From: Burkholderiales bacterium
GTDB lineage: Bacteria; Pseudomonadota; Gammaproteobacteria; Burkholderiales; Burkholderiaceae_C
NCBI GenBank assembly: GCA_026932235.1
Contig: JAIXKR010000048.1
Location: 1 to 39,984, forward strand
DNA: 39,984 nt
Direction: 5' to 3'
Shown here: positions 7,235 to 17,336 of the stretch, one piece after another
Layout of the letters: the number at the start of each line of letters is the position of its first letter
Position numbering within the stretch: position 1 is the first letter of the stretch
Translations under genes and position numbers: made by a program
Notes under the pieces: model-generated
What the model was told of the DNA's origin: nothing
The model's input: the letters and a program-made list of their open reading frames with translations, nothing else
The model's database searches: none

Positions 7235-8413
7235 ATGTCCTTGCATCGTCACACCCCGCTCACCATCGCCGCCCTGCTGGCCACGGCCCTTGCGGCCGGA
7301 CCGGCTTCCGCCCAGGGCAGCGGCAAGCTGCGCGTGGGGCTGATGCTGCCCTACAGCGGCACCTATACGGCGCTGGCCACCGCGATCGAGAACGGCTTCC
7401 GGCTCTACGTCTCGGAGCAAGGCGACAAGCTCGGCGGGCGCGAGATCGAGTACTTCAAGGTCGACGACGAATCCGACCCGGCCAAGGCGGTGGACAACGT
7501 CAACAAGCTCATCAAGCGCGACAACGTCGACGTGCTCGTCGGCACGGTGCACTCGGGCGTGGCCATGGCCATGGCCAAGGTCGCCAAGGAAACGGGCACG
7601 CTGATGATCGATCCCAACGCCGGCGCCGATGCGGTGACGGGCCCGATGTGCGGACAGAACATCTTCCGCAGCTCGTTCTCGAACTGGCAGCCCGGCTACG
7701 CGATGGGTGCGGTGATGGCCAAGCGCGGCCACAAGAACGCGGTCACGATCACGTGGAAGTACGCTGCGGGCGACGAGTCGGTCAACGGCTTCAAGGAGGC
7801 CTTCACGAAGGCCGGCGGCAAGATCGTCAAGGATCTGACCTTGCCCTTCCCCAACGTCGAGTTCCAGGCCCTGCTGACCGAGATCGCCGCGCTCAAGCCC
7901 GACGCCGTCTATACCTTCTTCGCCGGCGGCGGCGCCGTCAAGTTCGTCAAGGACTACGCCGCCGCGGGGCTGAAGGACAAGATCCCGCTCTACGGCGCGG
8001 GTTTCCTCACCGACGGCACGCTCGAGGCCCAGGGCGCCGCGGCCGAGGGCCTGATGACCACGCTGCACTACGCGGACGCGCTCAACACGCCGCGCGACAA
8101 CGCCTTCCGCCTCGCCTACGCCAAGACCTACAAGCTGCAGCCCGACGTCTACGCGATGCAGGGCTACGACGCCGCGCAGATGCTCGGCATCGGGCTGGCC
8201 GCGGTTCGCGGCGACGTCTCCAAGAAGGCCGAGTTCGCCGCCGCATTGAGGAAGGCACGCATCGACAGCCCCCGCGGCGCATTCACGCTCTCCGCCAGCC
8301 ACAACCCGGTGCAGGACATCTACCTGCGCAAGGTCGAAGGCAAGGAGAACAAGCTCGTCGAGGTCGCGTCCAAGGCCCTGGCCGACCCGGGGCGCGGCTG
8401 CCGCATGCAGTAG
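7235..8413 (+). CDS. ABC transporter substrate-binding protein (branched-chain/aromatic acid type)
   Basis: A 392-residue periplasmic binding protein of the LivK-like family. A Sec signal peptide covers roughly residues 1-26, with cleavage after PASA. The mature part starts GKLRVGLMLPYSGTYTALA and continues with DDESDPAKAVDNVNKLI and a VDVLVGTVHSGVAMAM ligand-site region. No permease or ATPase genes adjoin it, so it either borrows subunits from another system, such as the one at 20560-24114, or feeds one outside the window. Position after korAB and before a PaaY-like gene suggests an aromatic acid ligand (benzoate type). CGGAGA precedes the ATG. Confidence 0.85.
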   Translation: MSLHRHTPLTIAALLATALAAGPASAQGSGKLRVGLMLPYSGTYTALATAIENGFRLYVSEQGDKLGGREIEYFKVDDESDPAKAVDNVNKLIKRDNVDVLVGTVHSGVAMAMAKVAKETGTLMIDPNAGADAVTGPMCGQNIFRSSFSNWQPGYAMGAVMAKRGHKNAVTITWKYAAGDESVNGFKEAFTKAGGKIVKDLTLPFPNVEFQALLTEIAALKPDAVYTFFAGGGAVKFVKDYAAAGLKDKIPLYGAGFLTDGTLEAQGAAAEGLMTTLHYADALNTPRDNAFRLAYAKTYKLQPDVYAMQGYDAAQMLGIGLAAVRGDVSKKAEFAAALRKARIDSPRGAFTLSASHNPVQDIYLRKVEGKENKLVEVASKALADPGRGCRMQ

Positions 8414-8423
8414 CAGTCGCTCC

Positions 8424-9017
8424 ATGCCCTGCTACGAGATCGACGGCGTCGTGCCGGTCATCGATCCGGCCGCCTACGTCCACCCGGGCGCGGTGCTGAT
8501 CGGCGACGTCATCGTCGGCCCCGGCTGCTACGTCGGGCCCTGCGCCAGCCTGCGCGGCGATTTCGGCCGCATCGTGCTGCGCGCGGGGTCCAACGTGCAG
8601 GATGCGTGCGTGCTGCACAGTTTTCCGAACCACGAGATGGTGGTCGAGGAGAACGGGCACATCGGCCACGCTGCGGTGCTGCACGGCTGCACCGTGCGTC
8701 GCGACGCCATGGTCGGCATGAACGCGGTGGTGATGGACGAGGCCGAGGTTGGAGAGCAGGCGATCGTCGCCGCCTGCGCCTTCGTCCCCGCAGGGCGCAA
8801 GCTGCCGCCGCGCACGCTTTCGGTGGGCGCGCCGGCCAAGGTCGTGCGCGAGCTCGGCGAGCGCGAGATCGAGCGCAAGCGCGCAGGCACCGCGTACTAT
8901 CAGGAACTGGCACGACGCAGCCTGGCCAGCCTGCGCGAGGTGAGTCCGCTGGCCGCACCCGAAACCGACCGCAAGCGCCTTGTCCTGCCGCCGCTGCCCT
9001 CGGTGCGGCAGGCGTAG
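8424..9017 (+). CDS. PaaY/CaiE-like hexapeptide-repeat protein (gamma-carbonic anhydrase family)
   Basis: A 197-residue left-handed beta-helix protein. Hexapeptide repeats run from about residue 20 to 145 (AVLIGDVIVGPGCYVGPCASLRGDFG). The gamma-carbonic-anhydrase metal set is visible: NVQDACVLHS followed by NGHIGHAAVLHG, giving three candidate zinc histidines. The extended C-terminus with AKVVRELGEREIERKRAGTAYYQELARR is typical of PaaY and CaiE, which act near CoA-thioester pathways; PaaY has been described as a thioesterase in phenylacetate degradation. Here it may hydrolyse dead-end CoA esters of the benzoyl-CoA route (inference). It starts 10 bases after the binding-protein gene. Confidence 0.8.
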   Translation: MPCYEIDGVVPVIDPAAYVHPGAVLIGDVIVGPGCYVGPCASLRGDFGRIVLRAGSNVQDACVLHSFPNHEMVVEENGHIGHAAVLHGCTVRRDAMVGMNAVVMDEAEVGEQAIVAACAFVPAGRKLPPRTLSVGAPAKVVRELGEREIERKRAGTAYYQELARRSLASLREVSPLAAPETDRKRLVLPPLPSVRQA

Positions 9018-9025
9018 GCGCGCCT

Positions 9026-9931
9026 TCACCCGCCCTGCTTGCGCCAGAGCGCCTGCGCGCGACCGACGAACTCGTCCATCAGCCTTCGTTCGCCCGCGAA
9101 CCGGAACATCGCTTGCTGCAAGCGCGCGCGGAGTTCGGGCGTGTTGCAGGGGGAGCGGCGCGAGAGCGTGAGGTAGAGGTACTCGCTGGCCACCGCGGGC
9201 TCGAGCCGGCGCATGCCCGTGACGCCCAGGCGGGCGAGATAGGCCTCGCCCGGAGCATCCTCGTAGACGAGGTAGTCGACGCGACCACGCTGCAGCATTC
9301 CGATCGCCTGCTCGAGCGAGGGCAGGCGCTGGATGTCCAGTTGCTCCTTCGCATAGCGGTCAAAGGCCTCGCCGAAGCTGTTGTCGATCACCGTCGCTCC
9401 GCGCACGCCCCGCAGATCGCTCCAGCCGTTCAGCTGCAGCGTGCTCCGCGGTCCGACCCAGATCACCGACCGTGTTTCCCGAAACGGGGGCTCGATGTAG
9501 TCCATGTACTCGGCGCGCGCCTGGGTGTGGAAGGCACCGACGATCAAGTCCAGCTTGCCGGTCCGCATCTCCTGCTGTACGCGACCCCAGGGTCCGACGA
9601 AGCGCATGCGTATCGGGATGCCGATCTCCTTTCCGAGCCACTGCGCGAACTCCGCCGCGGCGCCGATCAGCGTCCCCGAGTGGCCATCCTTGCCCTCGGG
9701 CCACAGATAAGGCGGATACTGCGGGTTTCCCGAAGCAAGCAGTGTCTTGCAGGCAGGTGCCGCGGCTTCGTCCGTCCCCTCGACCGGGCGCTGCTGCACA
9801 CCCGCACCCGACGCACCGAGCGCAGCACCCAGCAGGGCGGCGCACAGCACCCGGCGCCCAAGCCCGAAGGACGTGTCCGCACGCCGCGCGAGCGCGCGCG
9901 CACGGCGAGATCGGGTCGTCGCGAATGCCAT
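9026..9931 (-). CDS. Periplasmic solute-binding protein, amino-acid type (SBP family 3)
   Basis: A 301-residue protein with an arginine-rich N-terminus and a hydrophobic stretch VLCAALLGAALGASGAG that looks like a signal peptide. The mature part has the family-3 pattern: NPQYPPYLWPEG, LIGAAAEFAQWLGKEIGIPI, GRVQQEMRTGKLDLIVGAF and YMDYIEPPFRETRSVIWV. No transporter subunits adjoin. The gene lies downstream of the hybrid sensor kinase on the same strand (92 bases), so it may be a ligand-sensing partner of that kinase, not a transporter component. This is inferred. An alternative start at 9964 adds 11 residues; neither start has a clear ribosome-binding site. It converges with the PaaY-like gene, 8 bases apart. 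Confidence 0.72.
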   Translation of the reverse strand: MAFATTRSRRARALARRADTSFGLGRRVLCAALLGAALGASGAGVQQRPVEGTDEAAAPACKTLLASGNPQYPPYLWPEGKDGHSGTLIGAAAEFAQWLGKEIGIPIRMRFVGPWGRVQQEMRTGKLDLIVGAFHTQARAEYMDYIEPPFRETRSVIWVGPRSTLQLNGWSDLRGVRGATVIDNSFGEAFDRYAKEQLDIQRLPSLEQAIGMLQRGRVDYLVYEDAPGEAYLARLGVTGMRRLEPAVASEYLYLTLSRRSPCNTPELRARLQQAMFRFAGERRLMDEFVGRAQALWRKQGG

Positions 9932-10023
9932 CGATCTGAGGTCTGCTACGGGCGTTGAAGGCATGGATTGGAAGCCCCGATCCGGACTGCGCGCAAGCCA
10001 AAAAGAGTTACAAGCGCGCCACC

Positions 10024-12402
10024 TCACCCGCCTTGCGCACTCGGCGCCGCCTCGGCCAGAGCGTCGGGCCGCCGCGTGAGCCAGCGGGCGAGCATCGCCT
10101 GCAATTGCGGCGCGAGCACCGGCTTGGGCAGGTGATCGTCCATTCCGGCATCCAGACAGCGCTGCCTCTCGTCGGCAAAGACATTGGCCGTCATGGCGAC
10201 GATGGCGCCACGCCAGCCGCGCTTGCGCAGCCGCCGCGTCGCCTCCATGCCGTCCATGCACGGCATCTGGACGTCCATCAGAATCAAGGCGTAGTCCGTG
10301 TTCGCCGTCCGGGTGAGGGCCTCTTCGCCGTTGGCGACGACATCGACGGCCAGCCCAAGATGGGCCAGCATGGCTGCCGCGATCTCCTGGTTGACCGGGT
10401 TGTCCTCGACCAGCAACACGCACCGGCCGGCGAATGCCCCTTCGTGGGGTTCCGCGGCATCACCGCCGAGGGCGCCCCGGGGTTCGGTGCGGCAGTCCTG
10501 CGCGGCCTCCGCCAGCGGCAAGGTCAGCGCGAACCAGAACACGCTGCCATGCCCGGGCGTGCTGCGCGCACCGACCTCGCCGTGCATCAACTCGGCCAGA
10601 CGGCGGCAGATCGCCAGCCCCAGCCCGGTACCGCCGAAACGGCGCGTCGTCGAGCTGTCGGCCTGTTCGAACTCGCGAAAGAGGCGCGGCAGGTCGTCCG
10701 CGGCGATGCCGATGCCGCTGTCCTCGATCTCGAAGATGAGCGGCAGGCCGGCCGCGGTCGGCGGGAAGCCGCGCACGCCCATGCGGATGCCGCCCTGCTC
10801 GGTGAACTTGATCGCGTTGCCGCTGAGGTTGAGCAGCACCTCGGCGATGCGTTCGCGGTCGCCCACCAGCCGCTGCTCCTCGAGCGAGGCCGGCAGTTCG
10901 AGCCGGAAATCGAGACTCTTTGCCGCGGCGTGCGGCGCCTGCATGCCGTGCACGCTGCGCATCAGTTCGCCAAGCGTGAACGGGCTCAGCTCGAGGGCCA
11001 GCTTGCCGGCCTCGATCTTGGAGAGGTCGAGCACCTGGTTGACCACCGCCAGCAGGTGCATTGCCGCATCGGCGACCTTGTCCAGCCGCTCGATCTGCCC
11101 AGGCTCACGGCTGTCTCGGCGCACGAGCTCGCTCAAGCCGATGATGGCGTTGAGCGGGGTGCGGATCTCATGGCTCATGTTGGCCAGGAAGGCGCTCTTG
11201 GCCCGGTTGGCCGCCTGCGCCTGCTCGGTGGCCTGGGCCAGCTCGGCGGTACGCGCCTGCACCCGTTCCTCGAGATGGAAGCGGTGGCGCTCGAGTTCGA
11301 GTGCATCTCGCCGCTGCCGCGAGACGTCGGTGAGGAAGCCGTGCCAGACGACGGTGCCGGCGGCCCCGCGCTGGGCGACGGCGTTGGCATAGAGCCAGCG
11401 GTCGGCGTCTTCCGGGCCTTGTTCGCCGGCCACCCTCGAATCCGGGCAGGTGCGGAACTCGAGCTGCCAGGCACTGAAGCCCGCCGCCGAGCGCTCGAGC
11501 GATTCGAGCAGGCGCGCGCGATCGTCCGCGTGCACGCAGCGCAGCAGCTTCCCGGCGTCATCGAGCAGTTCGGCGGCCGCCACGCCCAGCAGACCCTGCA
11601 CGGCCTCGCTGACGAAGCGAAAGCGCAGTGCGCCATCGGGCGTGCGCTCGAGCTGGTAGACGGCCCCAGGCACCGTCTCGGCCAGGCCGCGCATGCGTCT
11701 GAGCAGCGTCGCCTGGGCGTCGAACTGGTGCTGCAGCGCGCGCCGCATGCGGTCCATCGCCAGGCCGAGCTGGCCGATCTCGTCGCGCTCGGTCGGTGGC
11801 GCCGCCGCCGCGAGATGCCCCTGCTCCAGATCGGATGCAAAACGCGCCAGCCGCCGCAAGGGCGCCATCACCCGGGCGTTCAGCAGCCAGAGCACCGCCA
11901 GCAGAGACAGCAGCAGCTGGCTGGCGACGGTGACCACGAACAGCATGCGCTGCCGCGCGAGCCGAGTCTGCACGAGGTGATCGTCGACCTCCATCACCAC
12001 CGTGCCGATGACCTCGCCGTCCTGGCGAACCGGACGTTCGATCGTCGCGGTGCGGCCCAGGCGTCGCTCCGGCTGCATCATCTCGACGAAGGACACCCGG
12101 CCCGCCGCGTCCTCGCTCTTGCCTTCGAATACGCCGACGCGCACGACGTCGGGCGTCTGCATGACCGCGCGCACGACTTCGGTGGTGGCCACGACGTCCA
12201 GGTTCCACAGCAGCACCGAGAGGCTGGTCGTCAGCATCTCCATGCGCCGGGCGATCGAGCGCTCCTGCGCCTCGTGCGCCAGCCGTGCCTCGCGCCAGCC
12301 GACCCAGGCGCCGCCGACGACGAGCGCCGGCAGCACCAGGCCGGCCACGGTGGCGAGCGCAATTCGCGCGAACAGCGATCTTCCGCGAGGTTGCAGGCTC
12401 AT
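10024..12402 (-). CDS. Hybrid sensor histidine kinase with C-terminal receiver
   Basis: A 792-residue inner-membrane kinase. There is a membrane helix at about 12-34, a periplasmic sensor part at 35-150 and a second helix at about 152-175. A HAMP-like linker follows at 176-230, then a PAS-type domain at about 240-365, a coiled coil at 365-405 and HisKA with H411 in [11 protein letters not shown]. The ATPase domain has [19 protein letters not shown] and GTGLGLAI at about 525-630, and the receiver at about 660-775 has phospho-acceptor D710 in [13 protein letters not shown] and K760. No Hpt domain is present, so the phosphate must go to a separate partner. No response regulator gene adjoins; the next gene downstream encodes a solute-binding protein. 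Confidence 0.9.
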   Translation of the reverse strand: MSLQPRGRSLFARIALATVAGLVLPALVVGGAWVGWREARLAHEAQERSIARRMEMLTTSLSVLLWNLDVVATTEVVRAVMQTPDVVRVGVFEGKSEDAAGRVSFVEMMQPERRLGRTATIERPVRQDGEVIGTVVMEVDDHLVQTRLARQRMLFVVTVASQLLLSLLAVLWLLNARVMAPLRRLARFASDLEQGHLAAAAPPTERDEIGQLGLAMDRMRRALQHQFDAQATLLRRMRGLAETVPGAVYQLERTPDGALRFRFVSEAVQGLLGVAAAELLDDAGKLLRCVHADDRARLLESLERSAAGFSAWQLEFRTCPDSRVAGEQGPEDADRWLYANAVAQRGAAGTVVWHGFLTDVSRQRRDALELERHRFHLEERVQARTAELAQATEQAQAANRAKSAFLANMSHEIRTPLNAIIGLSELVRRDSREPGQIERLDKVADAAMHLLAVVNQVLDLSKIEAGKLALELSPFTLGELMRSVHGMQAPHAAAKSLDFRLELPASLEEQRLVGDRERIAEVLLNLSGNAIKFTEQGGIRMGVRGFPPTAAGLPLIFEIEDSGIGIAADDLPRLFREFEQADSSTTRRFGGTGLGLAICRRLAELMHGEVGARSTPGHGSVFWFALTLPLAEAAQDCRTEPRGALGGDAAEPHEGAFAGRCVLLVEDNPVNQEIAAAMLAHLGLAVDVVANGEEALTRTANTDYALILMDVQMPCMDGMEATRRLRKRGWRGAIVAMTANVFADERQRCLDAGMDDHLPKPVLAPQLQAMLARWLTRRPDALAEAAPSAQGG

Positions 12403-12467
12403 GCAGGACCGGTTCGCACCGCAGGTTGGACGTGTCGACTGCCGCCGACACTGTAAACGCGACCCGT

Positions 12468-12496
12468 GGTGCGGTGGCGGCCTCTCCCGCCGCACC
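12468..12496 (-). terminator. Stem-loop after ppc
   Basis: Bases 12468-12477 (GGTGCGGTGG) pair with 12487-12496 (CCGCCGCACC), a 10-bp stem with one G-T pair and a 9-base loop. It starts 11 bases past the ppc stop on the minus strand. No U-run follows, so it may be a weak terminator or a 3'-end stabiliser. Confidence 0.4.
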
Positions 12497-12506
12497 CCCC
12501 AACGCA

Positions 12507-15350
12507 TCAGCCGGTATTGCGCAATCCGGCCGCGATGCCGTTGATCGAGAGGTGAATGCCGCGGCGCAGGCGCTGCACGCCCGCATCGTCGTCCGCCGCC
12601 CCTGCCTCGAGCCCCAGGCGTCGATGCCGGCGCATCAGCTCCACCTGCAGGTGGTTCAGCGGATCGAGGTAGGGAAAGCGGTGCTCGATCGAGCGCGCGA
12701 GCGCGGTGTTCGACTGCAGCCGTCCATGCTCCCCGGTGATCAGCGTCAAGGCCTCGTTGGCGCGCTGCCATTGCGCCTCGATCAGGCCGTAGATGCGACG
12801 CGCGGTGCGGCGGTCCGGAACGAGTTCGGCGTAGCGCGCGGCGATGCCGAGGTCGGTCTTGGCGAGCACCATGTCGATGTTGGAGAGCAGCGTGCGGAAG
12901 AAGGGCCACTGCCGGTGCATGCGCTGCAGCAGCGCCAGACTCTCCGCACGTCCAGCGCCGCAAGCGCCGCCCCGCTCGAGGAAGGAGTCGATCGCGGAGC
13001 CAAAGCCGCACCAGCCCGGCAGGGCGACACGGCACTGGCCCCAGGAGAAGCCCCAGGGGATGGCACGCAGGTCCTCGATCGCCCCCTGGGTGCCGGGGCC
13101 GCCCTTGCGCGAGGCCGGGCGCGAGCCGATGTTGAGCTCGGCGATCTCGCGGATCGGCGTGGCGGCGAAGAAGTAGTCGACGAAGCCCGGCGTCTCGTAG
13201 ACGAGTCTGCGGTAGGCGGCAAAGCTCGCGGCGCTGATCGCTTCGGCCGCATCGAGAAAGGCCTTGGGCGCCGGCCGCGTCGGGCGCAGCAACGTGGCCT
13301 CGAGCGTGGCCGCGACCAGCGTCTGCAGGTTGCGCCGGCCGATCTCCGGATTGGCGTACTTGGAGGCGATGACCTCGCCCTGCTCGGTGAGGCGGATCTG
13401 CCCGTTCACGGTGCCCGGAGGCTGCGCGAGGATGGCCTGGTGGCTCGGCCCGCCGCCACGGCCGACCGTGCCGCCGCGGCCGTGGAAGAGCCGCAGCCGC
13501 AGCCCATGTTCATGCTGCAGGGGCGCGAAGAGCTCCACGAGCGCGGTTTCGGCGCGGTAGAGCTCCCAGTTGCTCGTGAAGACGCCGCCGTCCTTGTTGC
13601 TGTCGCTGTAGCCGAGCATCACCTCCTGCTCCGCGCCGCTGGCGAGGATCATCTCGAGCACACCCGGCAGCGCCAGGTATTCGCGCATGATCCCGGCGGC
13701 GCGGCGCAGGTCGCCGATGGTCTCGAACAGCGGCACCACGACGAGCGCGGCGCGCGCGCCGTCGCCCAGCCTGCCGTGCAGCAGGCCGCACTCCTTCTGC
13801 AGCAGCAGCACCTCGAGCAGATCGCTCACCTCCTCGGTATGGCTGATGACGTAGTGGCGCAGCGCCATCGCGCCGAAGCGTCGGCGCAGGTCGGCCGCGG
13901 CCTCGAAGACCGCGAGCTCGCCCGTGAGCAGCGGCGAGTACTCGGCCTCGCGCACCCGCAGCGGGCGCGCGTCGCGCAGCAGCGCCAGCAGCACATGGCG
14001 GCGCTCCCGCTCGGTGAGCGCGGCGTAGTCGGGCTCGATGCGGGCCACGCGCAGCAGCTCGGCGAGCACCGCCTCGTGCTGGTCCGAGCTCTGCCGCAGA
14101 TCGACCGTGGCGAGATGAAAGCCGAAGACCTGTACCGCGCGCTGCAGCGGCGCCAGCCGCGGCTCGACCAGCGAGGCCCCATGGCACGCACGCAGCGAGC
14201 GCGCCACCACCGCCAGGTCGTCAGCGAGGGCCTGGGCGTCGGCATAGGGCTGCTGCGCCGCCAGCGCCTGGCGCAAGGCCTGCTGGCCGGTCAAGGCGTG
14301 CAGCGTTGCCGCCAGCCGCGCGTAGATGCCGATCAGCGCTCGCCGGTAGGGTTCGTCCAGGCGGTGCGCGCTGCGGTCGGGCGAGGCCTCGGCCAGCGCC
14401 AGGAGCTCGGCGCTGGGCGGGGCCAGCAGCGCAGACATCGAGAGCTCGGCGCCGAGCTGGTGCACCTCGCCCAGATAGTGCGCGAGCGCCGTCTCCGCCT
14501 GGCGCTGCAGCGCCAGGCGCAGCGTATCGGCGCCGACGTTGGGGTTGCCGTCGCGGTCGCCGCCGACCCAATGCCCCATGCGCAGAAAGGCGGGCACGTC
14601 GCGGCCACCCAGCGCCTGCTCGAGCTCGCGATACAGCGCCGGGATCTGCTCGAGAAAGGTGATCGGGTACCAGCTGAGCGCATTCTCGATCTCGTCGGCG
14701 ACCGTCAAGCGTGCCGTGCGCAGCATGCGCGTCTGCCACAGCTGCGTCACGCGGGCGCGGATCGCCTCCTCGTTGGCGCGCAGCTCGGCCGCACCGTGGA
14801 GCGCATCGCGCGCAGCGACGAAGCCGGCGATGGCGCGCTCGGCATCGAGGATGCTCTTGCGCTGCACCTCGGTCGGGTGCGCGGTGAGCACCGGCGAGAT
14901 GTGGGCCTGCTGCAGCACCGCGGCGATCTCGGCGGCGCCGTGGCCGGCCTTCCGCAAGCGGTCGAGGCAGTCCGCCAGCGAGCCCTCCTGGCGATTGCCC
15001 AGGCGCTCGTGGTGCAGGCGGCGGCGCACGTGATGCCGATCCTCGGCGATGTTGGCAAGGTGCGAGAAGTAGCTGAAGGCGCGGATGACGCTCACCGTCT
15101 GCTCGGCCGACAGGCTCTTCAACAGGCGGTCCAGTTCGCGCCCCGCACGCACGTCGCGCTCGAGGCGATAGGCCACGGAGAGCCTGCGCACGCGCTCCAC
15201 CAGGTCGAAGGCCGCGCGCCCCTCCTGCTCGTGGATCACTTCACCCAGGATGCGGCCGAGCAGCCGGATGTCCTCGACCAGCGGACGATTCTTGGCCGCT
15301 GCGGCGCGCGCGGCCGACGCCGACTTCCCGCGGGCGATGCGGATGTTCAT
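12507..15350 (-). CDS. ppc: Phosphoenolpyruvate carboxylase
   Basis: A 947-residue enzyme that carboxylates PEP to oxaloacetate, replenishing the TCA cycle. Family motifs are present in order: [13 protein letters not shown] (catalytic histidine), [45 protein letters not shown], the Q/TEQGEVI segment and the C-terminal [12 protein letters not shown]. Length is normal for bacterial PEPC. The start at 15350 has GGGAG about 8 bases upstream. It lies between an aromatic-acid gene block and a sensor kinase, and is probably transcribed on its own. The stretch [17 protein letters not shown] has two cysteines where most relatives have other residues, a minor variation. Confidence 0.96.
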   Translation of the reverse strand: MNIRIARGKSASAARAAAAKNRPLVEDIRLLGRILGEVIHEQEGRAAFDLVERVRRLSVAYRLERDVRAGRELDRLLKSLSAEQTVSVIRAFSYFSHLANIAEDRHHVRRRLHHERLGNRQEGSLADCLDRLRKAGHGAAEIAAVLQQAHISPVLTAHPTEVQRKSILDAERAIAGFVAARDALHGAAELRANEEAIRARVTQLWQTRMLRTARLTVADEIENALSWYPITFLEQIPALYRELEQALGGRDVPAFLRMGHWVGGDRDGNPNVGADTLRLALQRQAETALAHYLGEVHQLGAELSMSALLAPPSAELLALAEASPDRSAHRLDEPYRRALIGIYARLAATLHALTGQQALRQALAAQQPYADAQALADDLAVVARSLRACHGASLVEPRLAPLQRAVQVFGFHLATVDLRQSSDQHEAVLAELLRVARIEPDYAALTERERRHVLLALLRDARPLRVREAEYSPLLTGELAVFEAAADLRRRFGAMALRHYVISHTEEVSDLLEVLLLQKECGLLHGRLGDGARAALVVVPLFETIGDLRRAAGIMREYLALPGVLEMILASGAEQEVMLGYSDSNKDGGVFTSNWELYRAETALVELFAPLQHEHGLRLRLFHGRGGTVGRGGGPSHQAILAQPPGTVNGQIRLTEQGEVIASKYANPEIGRRNLQTLVAATLEATLLRPTRPAPKAFLDAAEAISAASFAAYRRLVYETPGFVDYFFAATPIREIAELNIGSRPASRKGGPGTQGAIEDLRAIPWGFSWGQCRVALPGWCGFGSAIDSFLERGGACGAGRAESLALLQRMHRQWPFFRTLLSNIDMVLAKTDLGIAARYAELVPDRRTARRIYGLIEAQWQRANEALTLITGEHGRLQSNTALARSIEHRFPYLDPLNHLQVELMRRHRRLGLEAGAADDDAGVQRLRRGIHLSINGIAAGLRNTG

Positions 15351-15462
15351 GCAGGGCTCCCGACGGCGATCGCGGCCGCCACCCGGGCCGTGCGCCGCTG
15401 CCGAGCGTAGCCGACAGTGCGCACCACCACCCGGTCCGCGCCCGCGCGCTGCGGGCCGCGGT

Positions 15463-16326
15463 TCAGGAAAGGCCGAGCAGCCGCATCGCGTTCTCCTTCA
15501 GGATCAGCGGCCGCACCTTGTCCTTGAAGCCGGCCTCGTCGAAGTCCTTCATCCAGCGATCCGGCGTGATCAGGGGGTAGTCGCTGCCGAAGAGCATGCG
15601 CTCCTTCAGCAGCGTGTTGGCGTACTGCACCAACTGCGGCGGGAAGTACTTCGGGCTCCAGCCCGAGAGGTCGATCCAGACGTTGGGCTTGTGCAGCGCC
15701 AGGCTCAAGGCCTCGTCCTGCCAGGGCCAGCTCGGGTGCGCGACGACGATCTGCATGTCGGGAAAGTCGATCGCCACGTCCTCCAGCAGCATCGGGTTGC
15801 TGTTCTGCAGGCGCAGGCCGCCTCCGCAGCGCATTCCCGAGCCGATGCCGCTGTGCCCGCTGTGGAAGATCGCCGGCAGCTTGTGCTCGGCGATCACCTC
15901 GTACAGCGGCCAGGCCATGCGGTCGTAGGGCAGGAATCCCTGCACCGTGGGGTGGAACTTGAAGCCCTTGACCCCTTCCTCCTCGACCAGGCGCCGCGCC
16001 TCGCGCGCACCCATGCGGCCCTTGTGCGGATCGATCGAGGCGAAGGCGATCATGATGTCGCTGTTCTTCCGCGCGGCCTCGCAGATCTCCTCATTGGGGA
16101 TGCGCCGGCGGCCGAGTTGCGCTTCGCTGTCGACGGTGAACATGACGAGGCCGATGCGCCGCTGGCGGTAATGAGCCACCGTCTCATCGATCGTCGGTCG
16201 ACGGTTGCTGCCGAAGTAGCGATCGGCCGCACGGTCGTACTCCTCGCCGTAACGGTCGAACGGATTCCAGCACGAGACTTCGGCGTGGGTGTGGACGTCG
16301 ATGGCGATCAGGTCGGAGGTCTTCAC
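15463..16326 (-). CDS. Amidohydrolase, probable 4-hydroxyphenyl-beta-ketoacyl-CoA hydrolase type
   Basis: A 287-residue TIM-barrel metal hydrolase of the amidohydrolase-2 (ACMSD-like) family. Metal and active-site motifs are DVHTHAEV (HxH, near residue 10), [11 protein letters not shown] near 121, AIFHSGHSG near 151, [14 protein letters not shown] near 193 and [14 protein letters not shown] near 246. Members of this family beside feruloyl-CoA synthases and enoyl-CoA hydratases have been assigned the cleavage of a 4-hydroxyphenyl-beta-ketoacyl-CoA in non-beta-oxidative phenylpropanoid breakdown (CouO-type). The divergent pair with the hydratase and ligase genes supports that. The exact substrate is inference; a decarboxylase or lactonase remains possible. 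Confidence 0.72.
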   Translation of the reverse strand: MKTSDLIAIDVHTHAEVSCWNPFDRYGEEYDRAADRYFGSNRRPTIDETVAHYRQRRIGLVMFTVDSEAQLGRRRIPNEEICEAARKNSDIMIAFASIDPHKGRMGAREARRLVEEEGVKGFKFHPTVQGFLPYDRMAWPLYEVIAEHKLPAIFHSGHSGIGSGMRCGGGLRLQNSNPMLLEDVAIDFPDMQIVVAHPSWPWQDEALSLALHKPNVWIDLSGWSPKYFPPQLVQYANTLLKERMLFGSDYPLITPDRWMKDFDEAGFKDKVRPLILKENAMRLLGLS

Positions 16327-16423
16327 AGCGTGTTCCGTTTGCGGGATGAACCAGTTCGGCCGGCGGCCGCTCGATTGTGCTGCTATGCAACATCGACAGG
16401 ATCATCGGGTTTGCGCTAATCGT

Positions 16424-16432
16424 TTGATTCAA
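16424..16432. promoter_or_regulatory. Candidate MarR-type operator in the divergent region
   Basis: TTGA-T-TCAA is a perfect 9-base palindrome about the central base, extending imperfectly to GTTTGATTCAATC. It sits in the 144-base gap between the amidohydrolase and enoyl-CoA hydratase starts, an AT-richer stretch than its surroundings. TATATT at 16442-16447 could be a -10 element for the plus strand, but no matching -35 is evident. The MarR gene at 24098 is the obvious candidate regulator. Confidence 0.3.
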
Positions 16433-16470
16433 TCCGTGAACTATATTTCGCCCGCCCGAAACCGAAGACG

Positions 16471-17334
16471 ATGACTCGCAGCCACTCCACCCCCCCCGCC
16501 CCGGCGGCCTCGCCCACCGCAGGCGACGCCGCCGCGATGCACCGCGACACGGCGCCCGCGCTGCTTCGCGTCGAGCAGCACGGCAGCGTCGTGCACGTGC
16601 GGCTGAGCCGCCCGGCCAAGCGCAACGCCCTGTCCGATCCCCTCATCCAGCAGCTCCACGACTGCTTCGCGCGCCTGCCCGAGGGCTGCCGTGCCGCTGT
16701 CCTGAGCGGCGAAGGCGAGCACTTCTGTGCCGGCCTCGACCTCTCCGAACTGGTCGAACGCGACATCCAGAGCGCGGTGCTGCACTCGCACATGTGGCAT
16801 GCCGCGTTCGACGCGATCCAGTTCGGCCGCGTGCCGGTGGTCGCGGCACTGCACGGCGCGGTCGTCGGCGGCGGCCTCGAGCTCGCCGCGGCGGCGCACA
16901 TCCGCGTCGCCGACCGCAGCACCTACTACGGGCTGCCCGAGGGCCAGCGCGGCATCTTCGTCGGCGGCGGCGGCTCCGGGCGCATCCCGCGCCTGATGGG
17001 CGTGGCGCGCATGACCGACCTCATGATGACCGGCCGCGTCTACGACGCCGACGAGGGGCTGGCCGTGGGCCTGTCGCAGTACCTCGTCGACGACGGCCAG
17101 TCACTGGCGAAGGCGCTCGAACTGGCGCAGCGCATCGCGCAGAACGCGCCCATGAGCAACTTCGCCGTCATGCACGCGCTGCCGCGCATCGCCGAGCAGG
17201 CGCAGAGCCAGGGGCAGTTCACCGAATCGCTGATGGCCGCGGTCGCCGAGAGCACGCCCGAGGCGCAGCAAAGGCTGCGCGCCTTCCTCGAAGGCCGCGC
17301 GGGCAAGGTCGTGAAAAGCGGCAAGGGGGCCTGA
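16471..17334 (+). CDS. Enoyl-CoA hydratase/isomerase family protein
   Basis: A 287-residue crotonase-fold enzyme. The N-terminal 30 residues are rich in Ala, Pro and Thr; the conserved fold starts at LLRVEQHGSVVHVRLSRPAK. GEGEHFCAGLDLSEL near residue 87 and ALHGAVVGGGLELAAAAHIR near 126 are the oxyanion-hole motifs, and YYGLPEGQRGIFVGGGGSGR near 152 covers the catalytic-acid region with E at LPEG. A second ATG at 16537 would remove the low-complexity leader. With the ligase immediately downstream (2-base gap) it probably hydrates a hydroxycinnamoyl-CoA or a shortened product. Whether it also acts as an aldolase cannot be told from the sequence. Confidence 0.82.
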   Translation: MTRSHSTPPAPAASPTAGDAAAMHRDTAPALLRVEQHGSVVHVRLSRPAKRNALSDPLIQQLHDCFARLPEGCRAAVLSGEGEHFCAGLDLSELVERDIQSAVLHSHMWHAAFDAIQFGRVPVVAALHGAVVGGGLELAAAAHIRVADRSTYYGLPEGQRGIFVGGGGSGRIPRLMGVARMTDLMMTGRVYDADEGLAVGLSQYLVDDGQSLAKALELAQRIAQNAPMSNFAVMHALPRIAEQAQSQGQFTESLMAAVAESTPEAQQRLRAFLEGRAGKVVKSGKGA

Positions 17335-17336
17335 AC

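Noticed and set aside
12403-13035. Extension of the sensor kinase to a 1003-residue protein starting at 13035
   Set aside because: The extra 211 residues lie antiparallel-free inside ppc on the same strand but another frame and have low-complexity composition. The membrane helix after [11 protein letters not shown] marks the true start.
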